Source: Candidatus Colinaster scatohippi
Lineage (GTDB): Bacteria > Bacillota > Clostridia > Lachnospirales > Lachnospiraceae
Direction of reading: 5' to 3'
Length of the DNA stretch: 32,063 bases
Assembly: GCA_018064805.1 (NCBI GenBank)
Contig: JAGHUN010000065.1
Span: forward strand, 1-32,063
Positions 16,550-24,768 of the stretch are shown here, piece after piece (position 1 is the first letter of the stretch; every line of letters starts with the position of its first letter). Made by a program: the position numbers and the translations under genes. The notes below the pieces were generated by a model, which saw only the letters and a program-made list of their open reading frames with translations, searched no databases and was not told the DNA's origin.

Positions 16550-17389
16550 TCATCCCTTCATCTTCCGGACTATGTACTCCACATACCGCTCCACAATATC
16601 TATATCCGTATGATCATATAGCATTCTTGCACCAACCACATCCTCTATCTCGTTAAATACAGGCTTTCCATTATGAAAAATAAAATCAATCCCAGCAAAA
16701 TCAAGTGACATTTTGTTAGTTATTTTCTCTACAGCACTTATCATTTCCTTATCTGAAAGGATATCATATTGCTCACATGTTCCCCCAAGACAATAATTGC
16801 TTTTGAATCGAGCAGAAATATCTCCCGTACTTGATCCCATTCTCTTCATTGCAGCGACAATTTCCCCACCAATAATATATACTCTAACATCGATACCCGG
16901 ATTGTTGCATGCGTTCTGAATAATATAATTGTCGGAATCCTTATCCACCAATATTGCTTCAAGCTCCGTTTCGTCTGATACCCAAAACACCTCAGTGCCA
17001 CCATGACCATTTCTTGATTTAACTACACATGGAAAAGCTATCCGACTTGATGTTACACTATCCTCATAATATTCATTTATACTCATCATAGGAAGAAATG
17101 GAGCAAGCCTGTAACACTCAATCCATTTGTACGTAGAATATTTGTCATTGCAAATTGCGGATACCTGGGATGAATTGAATACTCGGATACCCTTTTTCTC
17201 AAGCATCACACTGACAGCCGGGTTAATGTCACGCATTATTGCAAAATCAACATCTCCAATATTCCCAATCTCATCTGTATAGGCAAGCCTGCACTCGATA
17301 TCATGCTTTTTAAAGCATTCGATATATTTTCCAATATACCATTCCCTGTTGGCAGCTACATTTTTATCGTATATGATTAATCCTCTCAT
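16550..17389 (-). CDS. RimK-like ATP-grasp ligase 2
   Basis: A 279-aa soluble protein of the RimK-like ATP-grasp group, enzymes that join a carboxylate to an amine via an acyl-phosphate. The N-terminal pre-ATP domain (1-95) ends at NDKYSTYKW. ATP-grasp strands follow: FPCVVKSRNGHGGTEVFW, then NPGIDVRVYIIGGEIVAAMKR and DFAGIDFIF. The metal-binding strand reads FNEIEDVVGARMLY, with E-I-E where RimK and the partner protein have E-V-N, so the metal site differs. The start is the ATG at 17389, which overlaps the upstream stop by one base (TAATG); the longer frame from 17428 is not supported. The substrate is unknown. Confidence 0.85.
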   Translation of the reverse strand: MRGLIIYDKNVAANREWYIGKYIECFKKHDIECRLAYTDEIGNIGDVDFAIMRDINPAVSVMLEKKGIRVFNSSQVSAICNDKYSTYKWIECYRLAPFLPMMSINEYYEDSVTSSRIAFPCVVKSRNGHGGTEVFWVSDETELEAILVDKDSDNYIIQNACNNPGIDVRVYIIGGEIVAAMKRMGSSTGDISARFKSNYCLGGTCEQYDILSDKEMISAVEKITNKMSLDFAGIDFIFHNGKPVFNEIEDVVGARMLYDHTDIDIVERYVEYIVRKMKG

Positions 17390-18237
17390 TACTTTTTCAA
17401 CTCTTCTATAATATAGTCCATAATACAATCCGCTACATTCACACCCGTACAGTCAAATATATTTTTAAAATGCGCATTAGAATTAACTTCACAGAGAAGA
17501 GGCCCCTTATCTGATAACAGAATATCAACTCCTGCAAAATCAAGTCCAAGCTTCTCCATAACCCTTAATGCTAATTCCAATTCATCTCCTGTCACCTCAT
17601 GAGGACGCATACTACCTCCATTAGTAACATTTGCCCTGAAATCATGGTCATTATATCTTTCCATTGCGCATACGGCTTTATTACCAACCATATTGATTCG
17701 GATATCATTTCCGCTGCATTCCGCAATATATTCCTGAAAAATAGCCGGTCTGCCACCAATTTCACTAAGTACCCTACAAGCAGCATCGCGATTGTCGGCA
17801 AGGTATACCTGCGCACCGAAAGAACCATGACATTCCTTTATAACTACCGGATATTCAAAATCGCTCATCAGCCCATCAACAAAATCAAAATTGGTAAAAC
17901 CAATATTTTCATATGTCATAGGAACTGCCTTAGTTAATGGCATGGCTATCTCACTATCAGATAAAATATCATATGTTACATATTTATCATCACATATCCT
18001 GATTGCCTCTGCAGAGTTAAATAATCTGATTCCTCTTTTTTCCAAGCTTTTAGCCAATGGTATATCCTTGTCCCAGAACAAGCCAAAATCATAGCCTTCC
18101 GGAATGATTTCCCCATTATTAAATACATCTAAATCTATATCTCTCTTATATGCAGCTTTTTTGAGCCAATCATATATTTCATTGAACTTATTTGAATTCA
18201 AGAAAGCATTTACAACAAGAAACCCCTTTAATTTCAT
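17389..18237 (-). CDS. RimK-like ATP-grasp ligase 1
   Basis: A 282-aa soluble RimK-family ligase. The N-terminal domain opens MKLKGFLVVNAFLNSNKFNE, as in glutamate-ligase-like and LysX-like proteins. The core has CDDKYVTYDIL, YPVVIKECHGSFGAQVY, IFQEYIAECSGNDIRINMVG, DFAGVDILL and the metal-binding CEVNSNAHFKN, so the canonical E-x-N is intact. The start is set at 18237, where GAGG lies 6 nt before ATG; an upstream extension to 18345 would run through the terminator and promoter region and is rejected. Its stop overlaps the start of the second ligase, implying equal production. Related proteins add amino acids to proteins, peptides or cofactors; which substrate applies here cannot be told. Confidence 0.87.
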   Translation of the reverse strand: MKLKGFLVVNAFLNSNKFNEIYDWLKKAAYKRDIDLDVFNNGEIIPEGYDFGLFWDKDIPLAKSLEKRGIRLFNSAEAIRICDDKYVTYDILSDSEIAMPLTKAVPMTYENIGFTNFDFVDGLMSDFEYPVVIKECHGSFGAQVYLADNRDAACRVLSEIGGRPAIFQEYIAECSGNDIRINMVGNKAVCAMERYNDHDFRANVTNGGSMRPHEVTGDELELALRVMEKLGLDFAGVDILLSDKGPLLCEVNSNAHFKNIFDCTGVNVADCIMDYIIEELKK

Positions 18238-18267
18238 TCTCAACCTCACGTTTTGCATAATAATTAA

Positions 18268-18296
18268 ATTATAATTAAATTCTATCCAAATCAATA
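18268..18296 (-). promoter_or_regulatory. Candidate promoter of the ATP-grasp pair
   Basis: TATAAT (18268-18273) on the minus strand lies 31 nt upstream of the start. A TATTGA at 17-nt spacing (18291-18296), or TTGATT at 15 nt, is the only -35 candidate; neither is strong. Confidence 0.35.
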
Positions 18297-18312
18297 GACA
18301 ACCACAAAATCT

Positions 18313-18342
18313 AAAAAAGGAACTCATACAAAGTTCCTTTTT
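18313..18342 (-). terminator. Terminator after the fructokinase gene
   Basis: A perfect 11-bp stem (18314-18324 with 18332-18342) with a 7-nt loop, followed by T on the minus strand. It lies just 5 nt after the stop codon at 18348 and closes the long envelope operon. The A/T arms could also work in the other direction. Confidence 0.8.
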
Positions 18343-18347
18343 CATGC

Positions 18348-19394
18348 TTATTCAAGATTATCAACAATAAAACGGGATATTTCATCTCTGGTCGGCATAA
18401 CACTGAGTGCCCCCTTACGAGTAGTAATAATTGATGCTGCTGCATTGGCATATGTAAGCAAATCGCTAAGATGATACTCATCCAGGCCTTCAAACACCGC
18501 GGCTCTATCCCAGTTCCTGGTAATACCAACCAGTTCCCCGGTCCCCTTCTTCACAGCTCCCTGCACACCTGCCATTCTAAGCATATAGCCTAAAGCGCAG
18601 GCGCAAAATGTATCTCCTGCTCCTGTTGTTTCGATTGTCTTCTTAGTAATGAAGCCCGGTACAAAAGCAGTTATACCATTATGGAAGGCCATACTACCAT
18701 CTGCCCCCAGAGTGGCAAAGACGATAGGAATATCATATTCCTGCTGTAGCTTTAATGCGCCACGCTCATAATCGGTATCACCAGTTATTAATTCTATCTC
18801 ATTATCAGAAATCTTAAGTACATCGCAGACCTCAAGACCCCATTTTATTTTTTCGACAGCATACTCTTCACTTCTCCAAAGTGGCTTACGATAGTTAGGA
18901 TCAAAGCTTATCAGGCATCCGCTTTCTTTTGCTATTGCAACAGCCTTCTTTGTTGCAGCCTCTCCAATCTCATCAGTCATCGACAGGGTTCCAAAGTGGA
19001 ACACCTTTGAGTTCTTAATAAGTCCGACATCAATCTCATCTGCTTCTAGCATTACATCTGCACCAAGTCTCCTATAAAAGGAAAAATCTCTGTCTCCATT
19101 AGGTTCATTGTGAACAAATGCAAGTGTTGTCTGATACTCCTTGCTGAAGATAAGCCCCTTTGTATCAATCCCGGCCTCTCTAGCCCTGGATTCCAGCATA
19201 CGACCGAACATATCATCTCCAACTTTCCCAATAAAAGCTGATTTGAATCCAAGATTACGAAGCATAGCAAGAACATTACATGGAGCTCCACCCGGATTGG
19301 CCTCTAAAAGAGGATTTCCCTGGTTACTCATACCATTCTCTGTAAAATCCACTAGGAGTTCACCAAGTGCAACAACATCATATTGTCTATTCAT
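18348..19394 (-). CDS. scrK: PfkB-family carbohydrate kinase, probable fructokinase
   Basis: A 348-aa cytosolic sugar kinase that phosphorylates a hexose, most likely fructose to fructose 6-phosphate. PfkB signature 1 is seen as NPGGAPCNVLAMLRNLG (33-49) and signature 2 as ETTGAGDTF (255-263), with catalytic Asp261. The GELLVDF start and PNGDRDFSFYRRLGAD (98-113) are typical of fructokinases. There is a short insertion at about 275-310 (GTGELVGITRNWDRAAVFEG) before the last helix. RBS GAGGGAG precedes the ATG at 19394. It is the last gene of the rseP operon, 40 nt after the rseP stop and directly before a terminator, with no sucrose gene nearby. Ribokinase-like specificity remains possible. 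Confidence 0.82.
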   Translation of the reverse strand: MNRQYDVVALGELLVDFTENGMSNQGNPLLEANPGGAPCNVLAMLRNLGFKSAFIGKVGDDMFGRMLESRAREAGIDTKGLIFSKEYQTTLAFVHNEPNGDRDFSFYRRLGADVMLEADEIDVGLIKNSKVFHFGTLSMTDEIGEAATKKAVAIAKESGCLISFDPNYRKPLWRSEEYAVEKIKWGLEVCDVLKISDNEIELITGDTDYERGALKLQQEYDIPIVFATLGADGSMAFHNGITAFVPGFITKKTIETTGAGDTFCACALGYMLRMAGVQGAVKKGTGELVGITRNWDRAAVFEGLDEYHLSDLLTYANAAASIITTRKGALSVMPTRDEISRFIVDNLE

Positions 19395-19434
19395 GCAAAT
19401 ATCTCCCTCTATACTTCTTAATACCGGTTATATG

Positions 19435-20595
19435 TCAGCCTGCTATAAGTCTTAAAATGTCGTTATACATTACAAATACCATCAGTACTGCCAATAAGGC
19501 AAAACCAACAAGATGAACAATTCCTTCCTTTTCAGGAGGAACCGGCTTACCTCGAATTACTTCAACAAATAAGAATATTAGTTTGCCACCATCAATTGCC
19601 GGCAATGGTAACAAATTGATTATTCCAAGATTCACACTGATTAACATTGACAGGTTTAGGATGTTAAGGAATAAAACCCATGGACCATACGGCTGCGTAA
19701 CTTCCCTTACCTCGTCAATTGTCTGCGCCATTCCAACCGGCCCGGCAATATCATCCTTGCTTCCCCGTCCCTGTAGAAGCATAAGTAAAGTCTTTGTAAC
19801 TCCTACAAAGCCATATCTGACTTCATAATATGAATATTTGAATACACTTAAATCCTTACAGGTTATATACTTTCCATATCCCCTAAAGCCTACCAGATAT
19901 CTTCCTTCTGCCTCATCATATACAGGAGTTACTGTCACAGTATGCTTTTCACCATCTCTAATGAATTCAATAGTCATATCATGCTCTTTGCCAAGATATG
20001 TATTAACATATATCTCGCTTGCAAGGCATACACGACTTCCATTCATTTTGGTTATAAGATCTCCCGGCTGCATACCCGCTTCCTGTGCCGGATATCCATC
20101 TATCAGCCCATTTATAACGGGTGTTGTTGAACCGGTATTCCATACAACAATCAGTGCAATAAGATATGCCAATATAAAATTAAACAAAGGACCGGCAATT
20201 ACAATTGCTATTTTCACAAATACCGGAGCCTCTACATATGGTATTCCCTGTTTTTCGTTAAGAAAGCCGTCATCATGTCCTTCTTTATTCTCAGAAATAC
20301 CACGCTTTACTTCTGTTTCTTTTACTATTTCTTTATCTCTGCCATCATCCTCAGATGTCTCATCTAACATATCACCCATATCATAGATGCAGGCTCCGCC
20401 TATCGGAAGCAGCCTTATACAGTAGTCTGTGCCATTTTTATGATAAGACACAAGCTTGGGTCCCATACCAACAGTAAATTCTATGACACGAACCCCATTA
20501 ATCTTGGCAACTATATAATGCCCAAATTCATGGCTTATTACTACAAGGCAGAATACAAATACAAAAAGTAAAATCGTAATTAAACTATCTAGCAT
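19435..20595 (-). CDS. rseP: Site-2 zinc metalloprotease RseP
   Basis: A membrane-embedded protease of 386 aa that cuts anti-sigma factors or signal-peptide remnants. The HEFGH zinc motif is at 22-26 in TM1, the second metal-site motif LPLPAIDGGKL is near residue 330, and a PDZ domain (about 170-240, with YPAQEAGMQPGDLITKMNG) lies between. Before the second TM is an unusual acidic, Lys-rich stretch of about 40 residues (DMLDETSEDDGRDKE onward). The start is placed at the ATG at 20595, 4 nt after GGAGG; the adjacent ATG at 20598 cannot be excluded, while the longer frame to 20616 would start with TTG. It belongs to the pyrH-frr-uppS-cdsA-dxr operon. Confidence 0.9.
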   Translation of the reverse strand: MLDSLITILLFVFVFCLVVISHEFGHYIVAKINGVRVIEFTVGMGPKLVSYHKNGTDYCIRLLPIGGACIYDMGDMLDETSEDDGRDKEIVKETEVKRGISENKEGHDDGFLNEKQGIPYVEAPVFVKIAIVIAGPLFNFILAYLIALIVVWNTGSTTPVINGLIDGYPAQEAGMQPGDLITKMNGSRVCLASEIYVNTYLGKEHDMTIEFIRDGEKHTVTVTPVYDEAEGRYLVGFRGYGKYITCKDLSVFKYSYYEVRYGFVGVTKTLLMLLQGRGSKDDIAGPVGMAQTIDEVREVTQPYGPWVLFLNILNLSMLISVNLGIINLLPLPAIDGGKLIFLFVEVIRGKPVPPEKEGIVHLVGFALLAVLMVFVMYNDILRLIAG

Positions 20596-20685
20596 CATTC
20601 CTCCATAAGCTCCCAAATCACAAGTTCGCTCACAATATTCTCAATTCTTGTGAACTCCCCCTATACACGCTCAAGCGGTATACTT

Positions 20686-21837
20686 TTACATAAGCTTATT
20701 CTCAATATATTCATAACATTCTTGCTCGGCTGCAAGAATCTCATCTACTCCCGGATTTTCTATAGGCTTATGCATAGCCATACATTCCTCAATTAATTCA
20801 TATATCTGTAAGAATCTGATTTTTTCATCAAGGAATAATGCAACCGCCTTTTCATTAGCCGCATTGAATACGGTTGGCATACTGCCACCTATTTCTGAAG
20901 ACTTTCTGGCAAGTGAAAGTCCCTTGAAAGTCTCATAATCCGGCTCCTCAAAGGTAATCTGCGCAAGCTTTGCAAAATCAATCCTGTTATTAACCATCGG
21001 TTTTCTATCCGGATAAAAAAGTGCATACTGTATCGGAAGCTTCATATCCGGAACTCCCAATTGGGCAACTACAGCTCCATCAACAAACTGTACACCCGAA
21101 TGAATAATAGATTGCGGCTGAATCAGCACATGTATCTGATCAAGTGTCACACCAAACAGCCACTTGGCTTCTATGACCTCCAGCCCCTTATTACACAGCG
21201 TGGAGGAATCAATAGTAATTTTTCTTCCCATAGACCAGTTTGGATGTTTAAGCGCATCTGCAACCGTCATATCAGCAAGCTCATCTCTCTTTTTACCTCT
21301 AAACGGACCACCTGAAGCAGTAAGAATAATCTGATCAATTCTGCTACTGTCAACCTGTCCCTGAAGAGACTGAAAAATTGCGCTATGCTCACTGTCAACG
21401 GGAAGAATCTTAACTCCCATTTTCGCAGCAAGCGGCATAATAATATGTCCTGCAGTAACAAGTGTTTCTTTATTAGCAAGAGCAATATCTTTCCCTGCCT
21501 CAATGGCTGCTATCGTTGGTCTGATACCTATCATTCCCACAATTGCGGTTACAACAATATCCACCTCTTCAAGCGTAGATATATATATAAGACCATCCAT
21601 TCCGGATAAAACCTTTGTATCTGTATCTGCCACTGCAATCTTAAGTTTTTGGGCAGCATCTTCATTACACATACATGCATATGCCGGCTTAAATTCTCTT
21701 ATTTGTTTTTCCATCAGTTCAACCTGACTGTTGGCAGCTATAGCGATAACCTTAAGTTCTTCACTATAATCCCTGACAATATCAAGAGTCTGTGTTCCAA
21801 TTGAACCGGTTGACCCTAATATAGATATCTTTTTCAC
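20686..21837 (-). CDS. dxr: 1-deoxy-D-xylulose 5-phosphate reductoisomerase
   Basis: This 383-aa enzyme converts DXP to MEP with NADPH, the second step of the MEP isoprenoid pathway that feeds undecaprenyl synthesis by the neighbouring uppS. Visible are the NADPH-binding GSTGSIGTQTLD (8-19), ANKETLV, PVDSEHSAIFQ (metal ligands D and E), ASGGPFR, KHPNWSMGRKITIDSSTL and NKGLEVIEAKWLF. A Cys stands where Met is usual just before NKGLE. The initiation codon is GTG at 21837, preceded by AGAGGA at about 7 nt. It lies 21 nt after cdsA and 90 nt before rseP. Confidence 0.97.
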   Translation of the reverse strand: MKKISILGSTGSIGTQTLDIVRDYSEELKVIAIAANSQVELMEKQIREFKPAYACMCNEDAAQKLKIAVADTDTKVLSGMDGLIYISTLEEVDIVVTAIVGMIGIRPTIAAIEAGKDIALANKETLVTAGHIIMPLAAKMGVKILPVDSEHSAIFQSLQGQVDSSRIDQIILTASGGPFRGKKRDELADMTVADALKHPNWSMGRKITIDSSTLCNKGLEVIEAKWLFGVTLDQIHVLIQPQSIIHSGVQFVDGAVVAQLGVPDMKLPIQYALFYPDRKPMVNNRIDFAKLAQITFEEPDYETFKGLSLARKSSEIGGSMPTVFNAANEKAVALFLDEKIRFLQIYELIEECMAMHKPIENPGVDEILAAEQECYEYIENKLM

Positions 21838-21858
21838 TATGTTTTCCTCTGTAAGTAA

Positions 21859-22695
21859 TTAGTATAGTCCTTCTGCAAAAATCAAAAGTATATAGATAAC
21901 AGGCATAACAACAAGCCAACTATCTACTCTATCCATTATTCCACCATGTCCCGGAATCAGCTTACCATAATCTTTAACATCATAGTTTCGCTTAATTGCC
22001 GAGGCCATAAGATCACCTATCTGAGAGATAATACTTCCAAGTGCTCCCATTATTGCAATTATTATAATATACCTATCATCTATAACACCTAATCTGTTAA
22101 ATATAATCGCATATGCTGCACAGCTTATTCCTGTTAAAACAATAGCACCAACTGCACCCTCAATTGATTTCTTAGGGCTCAACTTAGGTGCCAGCTTATG
22201 CTTTCCGAGAAGGCTTCCCACAAAATAAGCAAACACATCACTTCCGCAAGCTACGAGAAAAATAAGTCCTGTCATTATAAATGGATGCTCGGCATATAAT
22301 CTGACTCTATATCCAAATGAAAGCATTAGCGGCGCATACATCAGTACTGCCAGCGTTTTCATTATCGTACTGGTTGTATACTTAGGAAAAGTGAAAACAA
22401 AAGCTCCCATTAATGCCATAAAATATGCAACGAGCAAACAAACTGTCCACTGATCCATCATATAGAGATCAGAAAAAGTTGTAACGGCAAATAGTCCAAC
22501 TGTTCCGATATATAATATAATCTCCAGAATATTTACCTTTTTATCCTCAGATTTAATTCCAATTGCCTTTGATAATTCATAATCTGCAACTAATGAGCAG
22601 AACAGTAATAATAGGCCAAATGTGTATGGCGAAAAATAAGCACTGGCTGTAATAACGATTGCCATTACAATTCCACTTAATGTTCTGGTAAGCAT
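21859..22695 (-). CDS. cdsA: Phosphatidate cytidylyltransferase
   Basis: A 278-aa polytopic membrane enzyme that makes CDP-diacylglycerol from CTP and phosphatidate, the branch point of phospholipid synthesis. About eight hydrophobic segments run through the protein, and the family signature S-x8-D-R-x-D-S region is seen near the C-terminus as KLIPGHGGIMDRVDSW. The KHKLAPKLSPKKSIEGAVG loop is also diagnostic. The first in-frame ATG (22704) touches AAGGAG with no spacer, so the ATG three codons on (22695, 9-nt spacing) is preferred. It lies between uppS and dxr in the operon. Confidence 0.96.
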   Translation of the reverse strand: MLTRTLSGIVMAIVITASAYFSPYTFGLLLLFCSLVADYELSKAIGIKSEDKKVNILEIILYIGTVGLFAVTTFSDLYMMDQWTVCLLVAYFMALMGAFVFTFPKYTTSTIMKTLAVLMYAPLMLSFGYRVRLYAEHPFIMTGLIFLVACGSDVFAYFVGSLLGKHKLAPKLSPKKSIEGAVGAIVLTGISCAAYAIIFNRLGVIDDRYIIIIAIMGALGSIISQIGDLMASAIKRNYDVKDYGKLIPGHGGIMDRVDSWLVVMPVIYILLIFAEGLY

Positions 22696-22715
22696 CGTAT
22701 GCATCTCCTTAATTA

Positions 22716-23423
22716 TTATTCTTCCTTAAGACCACCATATTTGCGATCTCTTCTATTATATGCCTCTATAGCCTTTGTAAGTTCTTCCTTAGTAAAGTCA
22801 GGCCACGGGCAATCACAATAATAGAATTCAGTATAAGCAACCTGCCAAAGCAGGAAGTTAGATATTCTCTGTTCACCACAGGTCCTTATAAGCAAGTCAG
22901 GATCCGGTAAATCATGTGTATCCAGATAACTGTTAAGCTTCTCTTCACTAATATCTTCCTCTGATATTGTACCATTCTTAAGATCCTGTGCCATTTGTCT
23001 TGACGCTCTGACAATCTCATCACGTCCACCATAATTAATTGCAATCTGGAAATGAAGGCCTGTATTTTGACTGGTGGCTTCTTCCAAATCAGCTATTGAA
23101 TCCTGCAAATCCTGGTCTAGTCTGCTCTTATCACCAATTACACGAACGCACATATTATTCTTATTAGCACGCTTTTTAGCATTAACCATATAATTGCGTA
23201 GAAGCTTCATTAGTGCTGCGACCTCGTCATCAGGTCTATTCCAGTTCTCTGTAGAAAAGGCATAAACAGTGAAATACTTAATCCCCATATTCCAGGTGAT
23301 TTCACACATATCCTCTACAACCTTGGCCCCCTGAATGTGCCCTGCATTTCTGGGAAGGCCTCTTCTTTTTGCCCATCTCCCATTTCCATCCAGAATGATA
23401 GCAACATGATTAGGTATATTCAT
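22716..23423 (-). CDS. uppS: Undecaprenyl diphosphate synthase (isoprenyl transferase)
   Basis: A 235-aa cytosolic cis-prenyltransferase making the C55 lipid carrier for peptidoglycan and wall polymers. Hallmarks are HVAIILDGNGRWAKRRGLPR (7-26, catalytic Asp13), AFSTENWNRP, INYGGRDEI, and the C-terminal DPDLLIRTCGEQRISNFLLW and TEFYYCDCPWPDF motifs. The RTCGEQ sequence has Cys where Ser is usual. RBS AGGAG lies 5 nt before the ATG. A long hairpin sits in the 65-nt gap after frr. Confidence 0.97.
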   Translation of the reverse strand: MNIPNHVAIILDGNGRWAKRRGLPRNAGHIQGAKVVEDMCEITWNMGIKYFTVYAFSTENWNRPDDEVAALMKLLRNYMVNAKKRANKNNMCVRVIGDKSRLDQDLQDSIADLEEATSQNTGLHFQIAINYGGRDEIVRASRQMAQDLKNGTISEEDISEEKLNSYLDTHDLPDPDLLIRTCGEQRISNFLLWQVAYTEFYYCDCPWPDFTKEELTKAIEAYNRRDRKYGGLKEE

Positions 23424-23444
23424 TCTCTCTCCTATAATAAAATC

Positions 23445-23475
23445 ATAGAGAGACCTGCCAGGCAGACCCCTCTAT
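23445..23475 (-). promoter_or_regulatory. Long hairpin in the frr-uppS gap
   Basis: The arms 23445-23459 and 23461-23475 can pair over about 15 bp in the minus-strand RNA (with G-U pairs; the innermost must open as the loop). The T content after it is weak, so this may be an attenuator, processing site or leaky terminator, not a strict terminator. Confidence 0.5.
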
Positions 23476-23488
23476 TTCTCTTTTTACA

Positions 23489-24040
23489 TTAAACTGTAAG
23501 AATTTCTTTGTTTTTAACTTCAACAGCTTCGTCAATATCTTTTATATACTTATCTGTCATCTTCTGAAGCTGACCTTCCATATCCTTAATTTCATCCTCG
23601 GATACATCTTCCTTAGCAAGCTTCTTAAGAGCATCGTTACCATCTCTTCTTATATTACGAATAGCAACCTTAGCATCCTCGCCCTTCTTCTTAACATCCT
23701 TAGAAAGTTCCTTACGTCTTTCCTCTGTAAGTTCAGGGAAAACAAGACGTATTACCGAGCCATCATTACTTGGTGTAATACCGATATCAGAAGCAAGGAT
23801 TGCCTTTTCGATTTCCTTAATAAGGCTCTTCTCCCATGGAGCAATCTGAATCATTCTGGCTTCAGGAACTGAAATATTACCAACCTGCTGAATAGGTGTA
23901 GGTGTTCCATAATAATCAACCTTAACCTTATCAAGAACATGTGGATTAGCACGTCCTGCTCTAATTGTCTGATAATCACTAAGAAGGAAATCGTATGCCT
24001 TCTGCATCTTATCGTTATATGTCTCTAATCTAGCGTCCAT
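23489..24040 (-). CDS. frr: Ribosome recycling factor
   Basis: A 183-aa cytosolic protein of normal length that splits post-termination ribosomes with EF-G. The family pattern is clear from end to end: YNDKMQKAYDFLLSDYQTIRAGRANPH, then VDYYGTPTPIQQVGNISVPEARM, IAPWEKSLIKEIEKAI, NDGSVIRLVFPELTEERRKEL and DAKVAIRNIRRDGND. RBS GGAGG precedes the ATG at 24040 by 5 nt. It starts 15 nt after the pyrH stop. Confidence 0.98.
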   Translation of the reverse strand: MDARLETYNDKMQKAYDFLLSDYQTIRAGRANPHVLDKVKVDYYGTPTPIQQVGNISVPEARMIQIAPWEKSLIKEIEKAILASDIGITPSNDGSVIRLVFPELTEERRKELSKDVKKKGEDAKVAIRNIRRDGNDALKKLAKEDVSEDEIKDMEGQLQKMTDKYIKDIDEAVEVKNKEILTV

Positions 24041-24055
24041 AATAACCTCCGTAAT

Positions 24056-24751
24056 CTATACTGTAACCTTTGTTCCTTTGAACTGTCCCTTTACAGTGTT
24101 GACAATACTATTTTTCTCATTAAGACCGAATACCCACATCGGCATCTTATTATCTCTTGCAAGTATTGAGGCCGTCATATCAACTACCTGAAGGTTCTTA
24201 GCTATTACTTCATCTATTGAAACTTCATCGTATCTCTTGGCATCCGGATTAGTTCTTGGATCCGAATCATAAACAGCATCTATCGCTTTTGCAAGCAGGA
24301 TTACATCTGCATCAACCTCAATAGCCCTGAGCATTACTCCCGTATCTGTAGAGAAATACGGATGACCCGTGCCACCTGCAAAGAATACAACCATACCTTT
24401 TCCAAAATACTTATTGGCTCTGTCCTTTGAGAAAAGCTTTGTGAATGAACCACACTCAAATGGAGTAAGGATTGCTGTCATCATTCCCTCTGCTCTGAAC
24501 ATTTCAGAAACATAGATGCAGTTCATAATTGTTGCAAGCATTCCTATCTGATCTGCTTTGGTTCTGTCAATTGACTCGCTACTTCTTCCTCTCCAGAAAT
24601 TGCCTCCACCAATGACAATACCTACCTGTATGCCATCATCAACAAGTTCCTTAACCTGTTTTGCCACATCAGCAATAACAGCATCATCGAAACCGGTATG
24701 CTTATCACCTGCAAGTGCCTCACCACTTAACTTGAGTAATATTCTTTTCAT
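24056..24751 (-). CDS. pyrH: Uridylate kinase (UMP kinase)
   Basis: A 231-aa cytosolic amino-acid-kinase-fold enzyme that phosphorylates UMP to UDP. The KLSGEAL P-loop-like start (8-14), the GGGNFWRGRSSESIDRTKADQIGMLAT segment (UMP site) and GGTGHPYFSTDTG are all family signatures, and DSDPRTNPDAKRYD is the nucleotide-side loop. RBS GGGAG lies 6 nt before the ATG. It follows the bactofilin by 17 nt; the usual upstream rpsB-tsf pair is not present here. Confidence 0.98.
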   Translation of the reverse strand: MKRILLKLSGEALAGDKHTGFDDAVIADVAKQVKELVDDGIQVGIVIGGGNFWRGRSSESIDRTKADQIGMLATIMNCIYVSEMFRAEGMMTAILTPFECGSFTKLFSKDRANKYFGKGMVVFFAGGTGHPYFSTDTGVMLRAIEVDADVILLAKAIDAVYDSDPRTNPDAKRYDEVSIDEVIAKNLQVVDMTASILARDNKMPMWVFGLNEKNSIVNTVKGQFKGTKVTV

Positions 24752-24768
24752 GATTGTCTCCCTGATTA

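Noticed and set aside
17390-17428. 13-codon N-terminal extension of the second ATP-grasp protein
   Set aside because: The extension overlaps the upstream gene and lacks a ribosome binding site, while the TAATG overlap gives a natural coupled start at 17389.
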